The notes beneath the pieces are model-generated. The model made no database searches, was not told the origin of the DNA, and worked only from the letters and a program-made list of their open reading frames with translations. Positions 35,141-43,400 of a stretch of DNA of 64,000 nucleotides are shown here, piece by piece. Both the position numbers and the translations under genes were made by a program. The stretch is from Treponema sp. J25. GTDB lineage: Bacteria > Spirochaetota > Spirochaetia > Treponematales > Breznakiellaceae. Numbering within the stretch: the first letter of the stretch is position 1; the number at the start of each line of letters is the position of its first letter. The stretch lies in assembly GCF_004343725.1 (NCBI RefSeq), contig NZ_PTQW01000003.1:62001-126000 (forward strand). Direction: 5' to 3'.

Positions 35141-36460
35141 ATGAGCGGACAACCAAAAACGCTGGTTGAAAAGATATTCGATACCCATTTGATTGATAAG
35201 CCCTTTGGGGAAGCCTGGGTGCTTCGTCTGGATATGGTGTTCTGCCATGAGATTACCACACCGGTAGCCATTAATGATTTAGTAAGCCGGGGCATGGATC
35301 GGGTGTTTGATCCTACTCGGATAAAGGCGGTGATTGATCATGTGACGCCGGCGAAGGATTCAAAAACCGCCTTACAGGGCAAGATTCTCCGGGACTGGGC
35401 CCGCCGCCATGGTATTAAGGACTTTTTTGATGTGGGCCGTAATGGGGTCTGCCATGCCCTTTTCCCCGAAAAGGGCTTTGTTCGTCCTGGATACACCATT
35501 ATCATGGGAGATAGCCATACCTGTACCCACGGGGCCTTTGGGGCCTTTGCGGCGGGCGTTGGGACTACCGACCTGGAAGTAGGTATTTTAAAAGGGGTTT
35601 GCGCCTTTAAACCTCCCCGGACCATGCGCATCAATTTGAATGGGAAGCTTGCCCCCGATGTAAGCGCCAAGGACGTGATTTTAACGGTAATTGCTACCAT
35701 TGGTGTGGCGGGGGCCACCGATCGGGTAATGGAGTTTGGGGGGCCGGTTGTAGATGCCCTGAGCATGGAAGGCCGGATGACCCTCTGTAATATGGCGGTG
35801 GAGGCGGGGGCCACAAGCGGTATCTGCATGCCCGATATGACTACCGTAGAGTACCTCTGGCCATTTATCGGTCCCGAAGGAGAGGCCCGCTATGGTACGA
35901 AAGAAGAGGCCCTGGAGGACTTTAAAAAGTGGTGGTCCGATCCCGATGCTTCCTATGAGTCGGTTATAGATATCGATTGTTCTACGATTCGACCCCTTTC
36001 TACTGTGGGATATAAGCCCGACCAGGTGGTGCCAATCGAAAAGATGGAAAAGATTTGGGTTGATCAAGTATATATTGGGTCCTGTACTAATGGCCGTATC
36101 GAAGATCTTCGGGAGGCCGCCCGGGTCCTTAAGGGGCGAAAGATAGCGGATACCGTGCGGGGAATTGTGTCTCCCGCAACTCCGGCGGTGTATGCCCAGG
36201 CCTTGCAGGAGGGGATCATCCAGATTTTTATGGATGCGGGATTCTGTGTCACCAATCCTACCTGCGGGGCCTGTCTGGGAATGTCTAACGGGGTTCTCGC
36301 AGAAGGAGAGGTTTGCGCTTCTACCACCAATCGGAATTTTTATGGCCGCATGGGAAAGGGAGGCATGGTGCATCTCATGAGTCCTGCCAATGCGGCGGCC
36401 ACGGCGATTGCGGGGTATATTACCACTCCAGAAGCGCTGGGTATAACGTCTAAGGTGTAA
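35141..36460 (+). CDS. Aconitase-family dehydratase large subunit (LeuC/HacA/DmdA-like)
   Basis: Large, iron-sulfur-carrying subunit of an isopropylmalate/homoaconitate/dimethylmalate-type isomerase, 439 residues. The three cluster cysteines are visible in VYIGSCTNGR and NPTCGACLGMSNG; substrate-site elements include MGDSHTCTHGAFGAFAAGVG and RNFYGRMGKGGMVHLMSP. It is the two-subunit type, with its partner 64 bases downstream. No leuA or leuB is nearby, and a cupin regulator precedes it, so leucine synthesis cannot be assumed; alternatives are citramalate-isoleucine, homoaconitate or 2,3-dimethylmalate reactions. Confidence 0.85.
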   Translation: MSGQPKTLVEKIFDTHLIDKPFGEAWVLRLDMVFCHEITTPVAINDLVSRGMDRVFDPTRIKAVIDHVTPAKDSKTALQGKILRDWARRHGIKDFFDVGRNGVCHALFPEKGFVRPGYTIIMGDSHTCTHGAFGAFAAGVGTTDLEVGILKGVCAFKPPRTMRINLNGKLAPDVSAKDVILTVIATIGVAGATDRVMEFGGPVVDALSMEGRMTLCNMAVEAGATSGICMPDMTTVEYLWPFIGPEGEARYGTKEEALEDFKKWWSDPDASYESVIDIDCSTIRPLSTVGYKPDQVVPIEKMEKIWVDQVYIGSCTNGRIEDLREAARVLKGRKIADTVRGIVSPATPAVYAQALQEGIIQIFMDAGFCVTNPTCGACLGMSNGVLAEGEVCASTTNRNFYGRMGKGGMVHLMSPANAAATAIAGYITTPEALGITSKV

Positions 36461-36524
36461 AAAGAACAGAGCATCCTGGTTTTTAGCGTTAGTAGATATT
36501 GAAGAGTATGGGAAGGAGTTAACC

Positions 36525-37049
36525 ATGAAACAATTTGGTGGTCCCCTGTTGTTTTTAAATAGAAGCGATATCAATACGGATGAGATTATTCCCGCCAAGT
36601 ACCTCACCGAAATTTCCAAAGAGGCCCTGAAGCCCTATTGCCTTGAGGATCTTAAACTGCCCGATTTTAATCCAAAAACCGATGTGCCGGGAAAAGCGGC
36701 TATCCTTACCCGGGCCAATTTTGGATGCGGGAGTAGCCGTGAACATGCCCCCTGGGCCCTTGAGGTAAACGGCATTAACGTGGTGGTGGCCGAAAGTTTT
36801 GCCCGTATTTTCCGTCAGAACATGTACAATTGTGGGCTGCTGGCCATCGAACTTCCTGCCAGTACTATTGAGGACCTTTTTAAAACCTTTTATGGCAAAC
36901 CTACCACCCTGAAGGTTGATATAGAACAGGGCCGTCTTACCTTTCTTTCTGAGGGTGTTTCAAAAGAAGTTAGTTTTACCCTGAGCGATTTTGAACGGGC
37001 CCTGGTCAAGGCCGGTGGATGGGTCCAATTCGCGGCCGAGCGCTATTAA
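36525..37049 (+). CDS. Aconitase-family dehydratase small subunit (LeuD-like)
   Basis: Small swivel subunit of the two-part hydro-lyase, 174 residues, pairing with the large subunit upstream. Recognisable segments are FLNRSDINTDEIIPAKYLTE at the start, and NFGCGSSREHAPWALEVNGI with the substrate-binding loop, followed by VVVAESFARIFRQNMYNCGL. The ATG follows a GGAAGGAG site. The residues between the first strand and the NFGCGSSRE loop determine substrate choice in this family (here KYLTEISKEALKPY), and I cannot decide the substrate from them. Confidence 0.85.
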   Translation: MKQFGGPLLFLNRSDINTDEIIPAKYLTEISKEALKPYCLEDLKLPDFNPKTDVPGKAAILTRANFGCGSSREHAPWALEVNGINVVVAESFARIFRQNMYNCGLLAIELPASTIEDLFKTFYGKPTTLKVDIEQGRLTFLSEGVSKEVSFTLSDFERALVKAGGWVQFAAERY

Positions 37050-37151
37050 AAAGGTATTCCCGTAACCCACAGAGGCGACTGGAACTGCGGTCCCAGAGCA
37101 AAGAGGGCGAGCGTGTAAGAGGGAAAAGCCATTTTTTGCAGGAGGATGCCT

Positions 37152-37916
37152 ATGTTTGCGACCATTGTGAACTGTGTAGCGGTATTGGTGGGAGCCCTGT
37201 TGGGACTTCTTATAGGACAACGGATTTCTGAATCCTATAAACGGGTGGTGTTCGATGGCATTGGTATTATTACCCTCGTAATAGGCCTTTCTATGGCCCT
37301 TCCCAGTCAGCGGATCGTATACCTTGCCCTCTCGCTGATTATCGGTGGCCTGCTTGGAACTGCCTGGGACGTGGATGGGGCCATTCTCCGATTAGGGCAA
37401 CACCTTGAAAAATGGACATTGAAACGCCATCGTTCTAAAAATGGGGTATCCTCTTCTGATGCGGCCCCACCAGAGGGAAGCAAAGATTTTGGACATGCCT
37501 TTTTAAATGCCTCCGTCCTTTTTTGTGTGGGGGCTATGGCCCTGGTAGGCTCTTTTAAGGCCGGTACCGAGGGAGATTATACCCTTATCCTTACCAAGTC
37601 CGTCATGGATGGTTTCATGGCTATCCTAATGACGGCCGCTCTGGGAATTGGCGTTGCCTTTTCGGCCTTGCCAATCCTGGTATACCAGGGCCTTCTTACC
37701 TTACTTGCAGGCTCGGTGAAACCCTTTGTGAGTTCCCTCATGCTTTCGGAGTTAAGTGGAGTGGGTGGCGCCATGGTGATGATGATAGGGCTTAACTTGC
37801 TTTCTCTTAAGACCATAAAGACCGCTAACTTTTTACCGGCCCTCCTGGTAGTAGTGGGGCTGGTATTGTTAGATCCTCTGGTGATTCAGTTTGCCCATCT
37901 TGTGGGTATTGGTTGA
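37152..37916 (+). CDS. DUF554-family membrane protein
   Basis: A 254-residue inner-membrane protein of the DUF554 (YdfK-like) family: GALLGLLIGQRISE near the start, GIGIITLVIGLSMAL, and a repeat of the same glycine-rich pattern in the second half. About seven membrane helices are visible, with a cytoplasmic charged loop around residues 95-120. I start at the ATG with AGGAGGATGCC upstream; the ATG two codons earlier overlaps that site. The function of the family is uncertain; a transport role is guessed from topology. It follows the dehydratase small subunit by 102 bases. Confidence 0.8.
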   Translation: MFATIVNCVAVLVGALLGLLIGQRISESYKRVVFDGIGIITLVIGLSMALPSQRIVYLALSLIIGGLLGTAWDVDGAILRLGQHLEKWTLKRHRSKNGVSSSDAAPPEGSKDFGHAFLNASVLFCVGAMALVGSFKAGTEGDYTLILTKSVMDGFMAILMTAALGIGVAFSALPILVYQGLLTLLAGSVKPFVSSLMLSELSGVGGAMVMMIGLNLLSLKTIKTANFLPALLVVVGLVLLDPLVIQFAHLVGIG

Positions 37917-37941
37917 CAAATCCAGAATTCACCCTTACACT
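37913..37941 (+). promoter_or_regulatory. Sigma-70 promoter of the ABC ATPase gene
   Basis: Perfect TTGACA (37913-37918), 17-base spacer and TACACT (37936-37941). The -35 box overlaps the stop codon of the DUF554 gene. An AGGGGAGG ribosome site follows before the ATG at 37997. Confidence 0.75.
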
Positions 37942-37996
37942 AGTAATGTCTGGGGCTTTCCAGACTCTAATAAGATAACCCTATAGGGGAGGTTTT

Positions 37997-39118
37997 ATGG
38001 CTAAGGTAGAGCTTAAGGGTGTAAGCAAGGTCTACGAAGGCAATGTCCGCGCCGTAGACAATGCGAACATCACGGTAAACGACAAAGAATTTGTGGTCTT
38101 TGTTGGTCCCTCGGGATGCGGTAAATCAACGACACTCCGGATGATTGCAGGGTTGGAAGATATTACCGAAGGGGAACTGTACATCGATGGGGAACTGATG
38201 AACGATGTACCCCCCAAGGATCGGAATATTGCCATGGTATTCCAGAACTACGCCCTGTATCCCCACATGACCGTGTATGATAACATGGCATTTGGTTTAC
38301 GGATTAAGAAGGTGGATAAGGCCGAAATCGATCGGCGGGTCCATGAAGCGGCTCGAATCCTGGACATCGAAAAGTTCCTGGATCGGAAACCGAAGGCCCT
38401 TTCTGGTGGTCAACGGCAACGTGTGGCGGTAGGACGGGCTATCGTTCGGAACCCGAAGGTCTTCCTTTTTGATGAGCCCCTTTCTAACCTGGATGCTAAG
38501 CTCCGGGTACAGATGCGGGCTGAGCTTTCGGATCTGCACCTTCGTCTGAATGCCACAATGATTTACGTTACCCACGACCAGGTAGAAGCCATGACCATGG
38601 CAAGCAAGATTGTGGTTATGAAGGATGGAAAGATCCAGCAGATTGGGTCCCCCCTCTATCTCTATAACCATCCTATTAACAAGTTTGTTGCGGGGTTCAT
38701 TGGTTCGCCTCCTATGAACTTCCTCAGTGTGAAGGTGCTGGAAAAGAATGGTTCGATTATCCTTGATGAAGGGTCTTTCGAAGTAAAGCCGATGGACGAG
38801 CACGTGAAGTATCTTAAAAAATATGTGGGTAAAGAAATATTCTTTGGGATCCGCCCGGAGGATCTTACCTACGTGGAAAGCCCAGCAGCATCTAACAATA
38901 TCCCCGTTAAAATAACGGTGGTAGAACCCCTGGGGGCGGATATTCATCTCTGGCTTACCACTAAGACCCAGCCCCTCGTAGCTCGCACCGAGCCCCATCA
39001 TACCTTCCATGTAGGAGATCAGGTGAACTTTGTTCCCCATATGGAAAAGGCCCACTACTTTGATAAGGATACGGAACTTTCCATCTTGGCAGAAATTGAA
39101 CAGGAGCCTCAGCAATAA
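37997..39118 (+). CDS. Sugar ABC transporter ATP-binding protein, MsmX/UgpC type
   Basis: Cytoplasmic ATPase of a carbohydrate ABC importer, 373 residues. It shows Walker [16 protein letters not shown]-loop VFQNYALYPHMTVYDN, signature LSGGQRQRVAVGRA, Walker B FLFDEPLSNLDAK and the switch His in YVTHDQVEA. A C-terminal TOBE/MalK-type regulatory domain follows (residues about 240-373; FGIRPEDL). No permease or binding protein is adjacent, so it is probably a shared energiser serving several sugar importers, as MsmX does in Bacillus. Codon use suggests high expression, and it has its own promoter and terminator. Confidence 0.93.
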   Translation: MAKVELKGVSKVYEGNVRAVDNANITVNDKEFVVFVGPSGCGKSTTLRMIAGLEDITEGELYIDGELMNDVPPKDRNIAMVFQNYALYPHMTVYDNMAFGLRIKKVDKAEIDRRVHEAARILDIEKFLDRKPKALSGGQRQRVAVGRAIVRNPKVFLFDEPLSNLDAKLRVQMRAELSDLHLRLNATMIYVTHDQVEAMTMASKIVVMKDGKIQQIGSPLYLYNHPINKFVAGFIGSPPMNFLSVKVLEKNGSIILDEGSFEVKPMDEHVKYLKKYVGKEIFFGIRPEDLTYVESPAASNNIPVKITVVEPLGADIHLWLTTKTQPLVARTEPHHTFHVGDQVNFVPHMEKAHYFDKDTELSILAEIEQEPQQ

Positions 39119-39158
39119 TAAAAGCCCGGGAAAAGGGTGCTTTTTATAGGAGAAGTAA

Positions 39159-39185
39159 GGGCTACCCCGAAGGGTAGCCCTTTTT
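39159..39185 (+). terminator. Rho-independent terminator of the ABC ATPase gene
   Basis: A perfect 9-bp stem GGGCTACCC/GGGTAGCCC with the stable tetraloop CGAA, followed by five T. It lies 40 bases after the stop codon. Confidence 0.95.
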
Positions 39186-39228
39186 GTTGATCCAGGGCTG
39201 ATAAATCCATTCTTGTGAAAAACTTTGT

Positions 39229-39265
39229 TTTAAAAGGAGGGGGTTTTTTCCCCCCCCATTTTAAA
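39229..39265. repeat. Long hairpin with G/C homopolymer arms
   Basis: TTTAAAA-GGAGGGGG, a TTTTTT loop, eight C and then a TTTTAAA arm form a stem of about 14 pairs with one mismatch and one bulge. A/T arms on both sides make it terminator-like in both directions. It insulates the sigma-factor gene from upstream transcription. Confidence 0.55.
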
Positions 39266-39348
39266 TTATAGAAAAAAATGGAAGAGAGGCCTTATCTTAA
39301 ATCTGTTTAAACAAATGATGAATTTTTTGTAAAACACGTAAAAATAAT

Positions 39349-39376
39349 TTGAATTCTTAATTTGAAGTGCTATATT
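39349..39376 (+). promoter_or_regulatory. Sigma-70-type promoter of the sigma factor gene
   Basis: TTGAAT (39349-39354), 16-base spacer, TATATT (39371-39376). The nearest in-frame ATG (39386) is only 9 bases after the -10 box, so the transcript would have almost no leader. Confidence 0.55.
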
Positions 39377-39385
39377 TGTAGTACT

Positions 39386-40426
39386 ATGAGCATGGACGCG
39401 GAACAACTACGAACCCATCGGATGGGGACAGAACGGTTTGAGGTTAAAAAGACAACAAAGAAAAAAATAGCTAATTCTTTACATGGAAATCAAAAAAAGA
39501 ACAAGACCATAAAGGAAGCGGATCCCCTGGCCATGTACCTAAAACAAATTTCCCGTTATCCCCTGCTTTCTATGCAGGATGAGCAGATGATAGGGGAAAA
39601 AATTGTTACCCTGCGAAAAAAGATAGAAGACCTAGATCGCCAGTATGCAGGGGATCCTCAGAATGAAGCCTACCGAAAAGAACGGGCTACTCTAGAAGCT
39701 TCCTTACGGTCTTATAAAAACAAGATGATAAATTCAAACCTACGGCTGGTGGTTTCTATCGCCAAGAATTATCAGCACCGAGGGCTTTCTCTTCTCGATC
39801 TTATTGATGAAGGCAATATAGGTCTTATAGAGGCGGTGGAGCGCTTTGATTATACCCGGGGCTGTCGTTTTTCTACCTATGGAACCTGGTGGATCCGACA
39901 GGCTATTATTAAGAGTCTTGCCGACAAGGGACGGGTGATCCGCATCCCTATCCACATGCTGAATACGATCAAGAAGTGCTTTTATGTGGCAAAACAATTA
40001 ACCCAGGACCTTGGGAGAGATCCCAGCGAAACGGAACTTTCCGAGTATATGGGGGTGTCGTCCCATAAGGTAAAGGAAATCATGGCCCTTTCTCAGGAAA
40101 CTACCAGTTTGGATACCACCGTGGATGACGAAAACATTACCCGCCTCTCTGATCTTATCAAAGATGAAACCAATGAGGATCCCTTTGATACGGTATTTTC
40201 CATGGCCTTGCAGGAAACCCTGGAGGGGGTGCTGTCCCATCTTTCGGAGCGGGAAGTAAAGATTATAAAACTTCGTTTTGGCCTTACCGGGGAAGGGCCC
40301 CTTACCCTTGAAGAAACGGGAAAAATTTTAGGCATAACCCGAGAACGGGTACGACAGATCCAGGAAAAGGCTATTATGAAGCTCCGTAACCTTAAACAGT
40401 TAAACGATTTTGTTGAACGGGTATAG
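39386..40426 (+). CDS. RNA polymerase sigma-70-family factor (group 2, RpoS/SigA-like)
   Basis: A 346-residue sigma factor. After a basic N-terminal tail it has region 1.2 ([20 protein letters not shown]), region 2 ([40 protein letters not shown] and [20 protein letters not shown]), region 3 ([12 protein letters not shown]) and region 4 ([15 protein letters not shown] and [18 protein letters not shown]). It lacks the large region 1.1 of a main RpoD, so I call it an alternative or secondary sigma. No ribosome site precedes any of its possible starts; the first ATG downstream of the promoter is used. It stands alone between a terminator and a convergent exonuclease gene. Confidence 0.9.
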   Translation: MSMDAEQLRTHRMGTERFEVKKTTKKKIANSLHGNQKKNKTIKEADPLAMYLKQISRYPLLSMQDEQMIGEKIVTLRKKIEDLDRQYAGDPQNEAYRKERATLEASLRSYKNKMINSNLRLVVSIAKNYQHRGLSLLDLIDEGNIGLIEAVERFDYTRGCRFSTYGTWWIRQAIIKSLADKGRVIRIPIHMLNTIKKCFYVAKQLTQDLGRDPSETELSEYMGVSSHKVKEIMALSQETTSLDTTVDDENITRLSDLIKDETNEDPFDTVFSMALQETLEGVLSHLSEREVKIIKLRFGLTGEGPLTLEETGKILGITRERVRQIQEKAIMKLRNLKQLNDFVERV

Positions 40427-40440
40427 TCTTCGTCCGCTCT

Positions 40441-41172
40441 TTACAGTCGTTTGAGGCAGATAAGAAAGAGTTCCATGCAGAGGCGGGCGTCGTCTTCGGC
40501 CCGATGGGCCTCTTTTGCTACCAGGCCAAGACTGGCCGCGAGTTCCTGGAGGTTATAGCGACTCTGGTTGGGAAAAAGCTCCTTTGCAAGGATCCGGGTA
40601 TCTACAATGGCATGGGGGAGCACTGTGTAAGGGGGATGCCACAGGGATCTTTTGGGAGCATCAGAGGAAAAGTCTGCGGGAGAAGGGGTGTTTTTCTCTT
40701 CCGGTGAGAATAAGAGCTCTTCCTGCGATGATCTTTGACGTTGCGCTTCCTGGGCAATTCGTTCTAATTCCCCTTGAATGAAGGAAACATCGAAGGGAGC
40801 ATTGTGGGCTACCAGAATACCCCCTTCGATAAAACGAAGAAAATCAGGCAATACTTCTACTGCCGTGGGTTTCCCTTCCAGCATGGCATCGGTGATGCCG
40901 TTGACCTTGCCTGCTTCTTCGGGCATGGGAATGCCCGGGTAGATCAATGTGGAAAAGCGGGAGATAATTCCCCGTTCATCAAATTTTACGGCCCCGATTT
41001 CTACGATCCGATCTTGCTTTGGGTCTAATCCGGTGGTTTCGGTATCGAAGGCGATACAGACTTGCTTCCACCGGCCCTGCGTCTGGTCCAGTGAGGGGGA
41101 AAAAGCCTCCCCAGCTTTCGTTAGTTCTGGGGAAGCAAAAAGCTGCCCTTTGAGCCAATCGTAGGTGCCCAC
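40441..41172 (-). CDS. DnaQ-like 3'-5' exonuclease (DEDDh)
   Basis: A 243-residue exonuclease related to the epsilon subunit of DNA polymerase III and other DEDDh nucleases. Motifs: IAFDTETTGLDPKQDRIVEI (ExoI, Asp and Glu), LVAHNAPFDVSFI (ExoII), and HRAEDDARLCMELF (ExoIII, His and Asp). A Ser/Gln/Pro-rich insert of about 45 residues separates ExoII from ExoIII. About 35 extra residues precede ExoI. The GTG start shares one base with the stop codon of the phosphohexomutase gene, so the two are coupled. It may be a proofreading subunit or a separate repair exonuclease. Confidence 0.85.
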   Translation of the reverse strand: MGTYDWLKGQLFASPELTKAGEAFSPSLDQTQGRWKQVCIAFDTETTGLDPKQDRIVEIGAVKFDERGIISRFSTLIYPGIPMPEEAGKVNGITDAMLEGKPTAVEVLPDFLRFIEGGILVAHNAPFDVSFIQGELERIAQEAQRQRSSQEELLFSPEEKNTPSPADFSSDAPKRSLWHPPYTVLPHAIVDTRILAKELFPNQSRYNLQELAASLGLVAKEAHRAEDDARLCMELFLICLKRL

Positions 41173-42941
41173 TAATTACCTATCACTTTTCGGATATCTG
41201 CTTCGATAGCCGCTAGTTTAGTTGTAACCGTCACCCGAGCGGCTTCAAGATTTCCATTTTCCACGGGAGCGCAGCAGCTGGCGTAAAATTTTATTTTGGG
41301 TTCGGTACCACTGGGTCTGGCACTGACGATAGTCCCATCTTCCAGGAAAAACTGAAGCACATTACTTTTGGGTAAGTCCACAGGGTCGGTTTTCCCCGGT
41401 TGATCCGGGTATTTCCATACCGATTCCTGAATATCCCGAACTTTACTCACCCGTATTCCTCCCAGGGTTTGGGGCGGATTCTTTCGATACTCTGCCATGA
41501 TTCCTGCCATGATTGCAGGTCCCTGGGGGCCTTCAAAGTATTTGGAGATTCCGATTTCTTGCCAGTAGCCGTGTTCCCTGTAGAGTTCCTGGAGACGATC
41601 CAGCAGGCTTTTCCCTTTGCTGCGCCAGTAGAGGGTCATCTCCGCCGTAAGGGCCGCAGCGGAAACCCCATCTTTATCCCGGACCTCTGGCTCGATAAGG
41701 TATCCGTAACTTTCTTCGGTTCCAAAAACCACGGTGTATCCCTGGCCATCGGTTTCGGTTTTGCGCCAGATATCGGCAATCCATTTAAAACCGGTAAGAC
41801 ATTCAAAGCAAACGGCGCCGTAACTTTCGGCCACCCGTTTTTGCATTCCCGTGGTCACGATAGAATTGATCATGGCAGGTTTGGGCGGCATTTTCCCCAA
41901 TTCTTTTAGGGAGAGGAAAATATAATCTGCTAACAGGGTACCTAATTGGTTTCCTGTTACCAGTACAAAACTCCCATTTTTGTCGGGAACCGCTATGCCA
42001 AGCCGGTCTGCATCAGGATCTGTGGCCATAACCACATCGGCCTTAACCTTTTTTCCCAACTCAAGGGCCATGGTAAGGGCCGCCGCTTCTTCGGGGTTAG
42101 GGTAGGCGACGGTGGGAAAATTCCCATCCGGTTCCCGTTGCTCAGGTACGGTGATCACCTGTAGACCAAGACTTCCCAGCACTGCTTCGACATGCAGGGC
42201 TCCCGTTCCATGGAGGGGAGTATACACAATTTTTACTTCCCTGGCTTTTTCTTTAATAAGCTGAGGCCGGAAGAGGTGACGCCGTATCATATCCTGATAA
42301 GGCTCATCTATTTCTTTGTCAATTATGGAGATGAGTCCTTGAGAAAGGGCTTCGTCTTTATCGAGTTCCCGAATGGTGGTCACCTGGTTTACTTCGTTGA
42401 TGATCCCCACGTCATGGGGGGGGATAACCTGAGCCCCGTCATTCCAGTAGGCCTTATATCCATTATATTGGGGGGGGTTGTGGCTCGCGGTGATCACCAC
42501 CCCTGTATCACAATGGAGGGTGCGGATTGCGAAGGAAAGTTCCGGTGTAGGACGAAGGGAAGAAAAAACGTAGGTTTTTATGGCATTCCCCGCAAGAACA
42601 CAGGCGGTTGCCTCGGCAAACTCTTTAGAGTAGCGCCGACTGTCATAGGCGATAACCGCCGAAAGTTTCCCTGCCCGGTGTTTTTCAGGGAACGTTTTGA
42701 TAAGGTAGTTTGCAAGCCCCTGGGTAGCCCGTTTTACCACATAGGAATTCATCCGATTAAATCCACCGCCGATGATACCCCGCAGTCCTCCGGTTCCAAA
42801 CTCAAGATCCCGATAAAACCGGTCTTCCAGCTCTTTCCAGTCTTCTCTTTTTAAAAGATCCTCTACTTCTTGCCGAAAGCGGCTGTCCTGTTCCTCTTGA
42901 AGATAGCGGTGGGCCTTCTTTTTTATTTCTTCCTTATCCAT
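41172..42941 (-). CDS. Phosphoglucomutase / phosphomannomutase
   Basis: Alpha-D-phosphohexomutase interconverting hexose 1- and 6-phosphates, 589 residues, of the long PgcA-like type. Signatures: GTGGLRGIIGGGFNRMN, the phosphoserine loop ITASHNPPQYNGYKAYW, the metal loop ATDPDADRLGIAVPD, the sugar loop FGTEESYGYLIEPEVRDKDG, and the phosphate-binding VSARPSGTEPKIKFY. I start at MDKEEIKKKAHRYL, which has a GGAGGAATTC site; a longer frame lacks one. With ManA elsewhere in the window it links glucose and mannose phosphates to glycolysis and glycan synthesis. Confidence 0.93.
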   Translation of the reverse strand: MDKEEIKKKAHRYLQEEQDSRFRQEVEDLLKREDWKELEDRFYRDLEFGTGGLRGIIGGGFNRMNSYVVKRATQGLANYLIKTFPEKHRAGKLSAVIAYDSRRYSKEFAEATACVLAGNAIKTYVFSSLRPTPELSFAIRTLHCDTGVVITASHNPPQYNGYKAYWNDGAQVIPPHDVGIINEVNQVTTIRELDKDEALSQGLISIIDKEIDEPYQDMIRRHLFRPQLIKEKAREVKIVYTPLHGTGALHVEAVLGSLGLQVITVPEQREPDGNFPTVAYPNPEEAAALTMALELGKKVKADVVMATDPDADRLGIAVPDKNGSFVLVTGNQLGTLLADYIFLSLKELGKMPPKPAMINSIVTTGMQKRVAESYGAVCFECLTGFKWIADIWRKTETDGQGYTVVFGTEESYGYLIEPEVRDKDGVSAAALTAEMTLYWRSKGKSLLDRLQELYREHGYWQEIGISKYFEGPQGPAIMAGIMAEYRKNPPQTLGGIRVSKVRDIQESVWKYPDQPGKTDPVDLPKSNVLQFFLEDGTIVSARPSGTEPKIKFYASCCAPVENGNLEAARVTVTTKLAAIEADIRKVIGN

Positions 42942-43127
42942 AGAATTCCTCCGTTTCCAGTTGGGTAGTAGTATAAAAGGAAAAGGGCAGGGGACGCAAG
43001 CCATGGGAACCACCTTTTTATTTTCAGAATATTTATTACAAAATAGGGTTTTTTGTTAAAGAACGGCTTGCATAAGAATCGATATTTTTGGTACTGTAAA
43101 ACTGAATATCCGAATATTGGAGGCCCT

Positions 43128-43385
43128 ATGACAATACTAGAGATGTTCGAGCAAAGTGGGATCCTTACCCTGCTCGGCATGGGAGTGGTGTTTGGCTTCC
43201 TGGTTATCCTTGTTCTTTTTATGAATCTCGTAGCCTGGATTATCCGGCTTCTTGGATGGGATAAGGACGAACAGGAATCCAGTGGTTCGACTGCAGCAGG
43301 CGCTGCTTCTTCGGCGGCCGGTGGGGCCGCGGTCGTAGCTGCGATTACCGCTGCGGTGAATGAATATCGTAAAACACATCAATAG
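43128..43385 (+). CDS. oadG: Oxaloacetate decarboxylase gamma subunit
   Basis: OadG anchors and assembles the sodium-pumping decarboxylase. The 85 residues hold one membrane helix (TLLGMGVVFGFLVILVLFMNLVAWII) and a soluble Ala/Ser/Gly-rich tail ending KTHQ, here without the usual His-rich zinc site. The ATG has a GGAGG site; a longer frame upstream is not supported. It leads the gamma-alpha-beta operon. Confidence 0.88.
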   Translation: MTILEMFEQSGILTLLGMGVVFGFLVILVLFMNLVAWIIRLLGWDKDEQESSGSTAAGAASSAAGGAAVVAAITAAVNEYRKTHQ

Positions 43386-43400
43386 TACAAGGAGTTTTGT

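Noticed and set aside
39236..39257. Homopolymeric G/C tract as a phase-variation switch
   Set aside because: It lies in a terminator-like hairpin outside any gene or promoter spacer.
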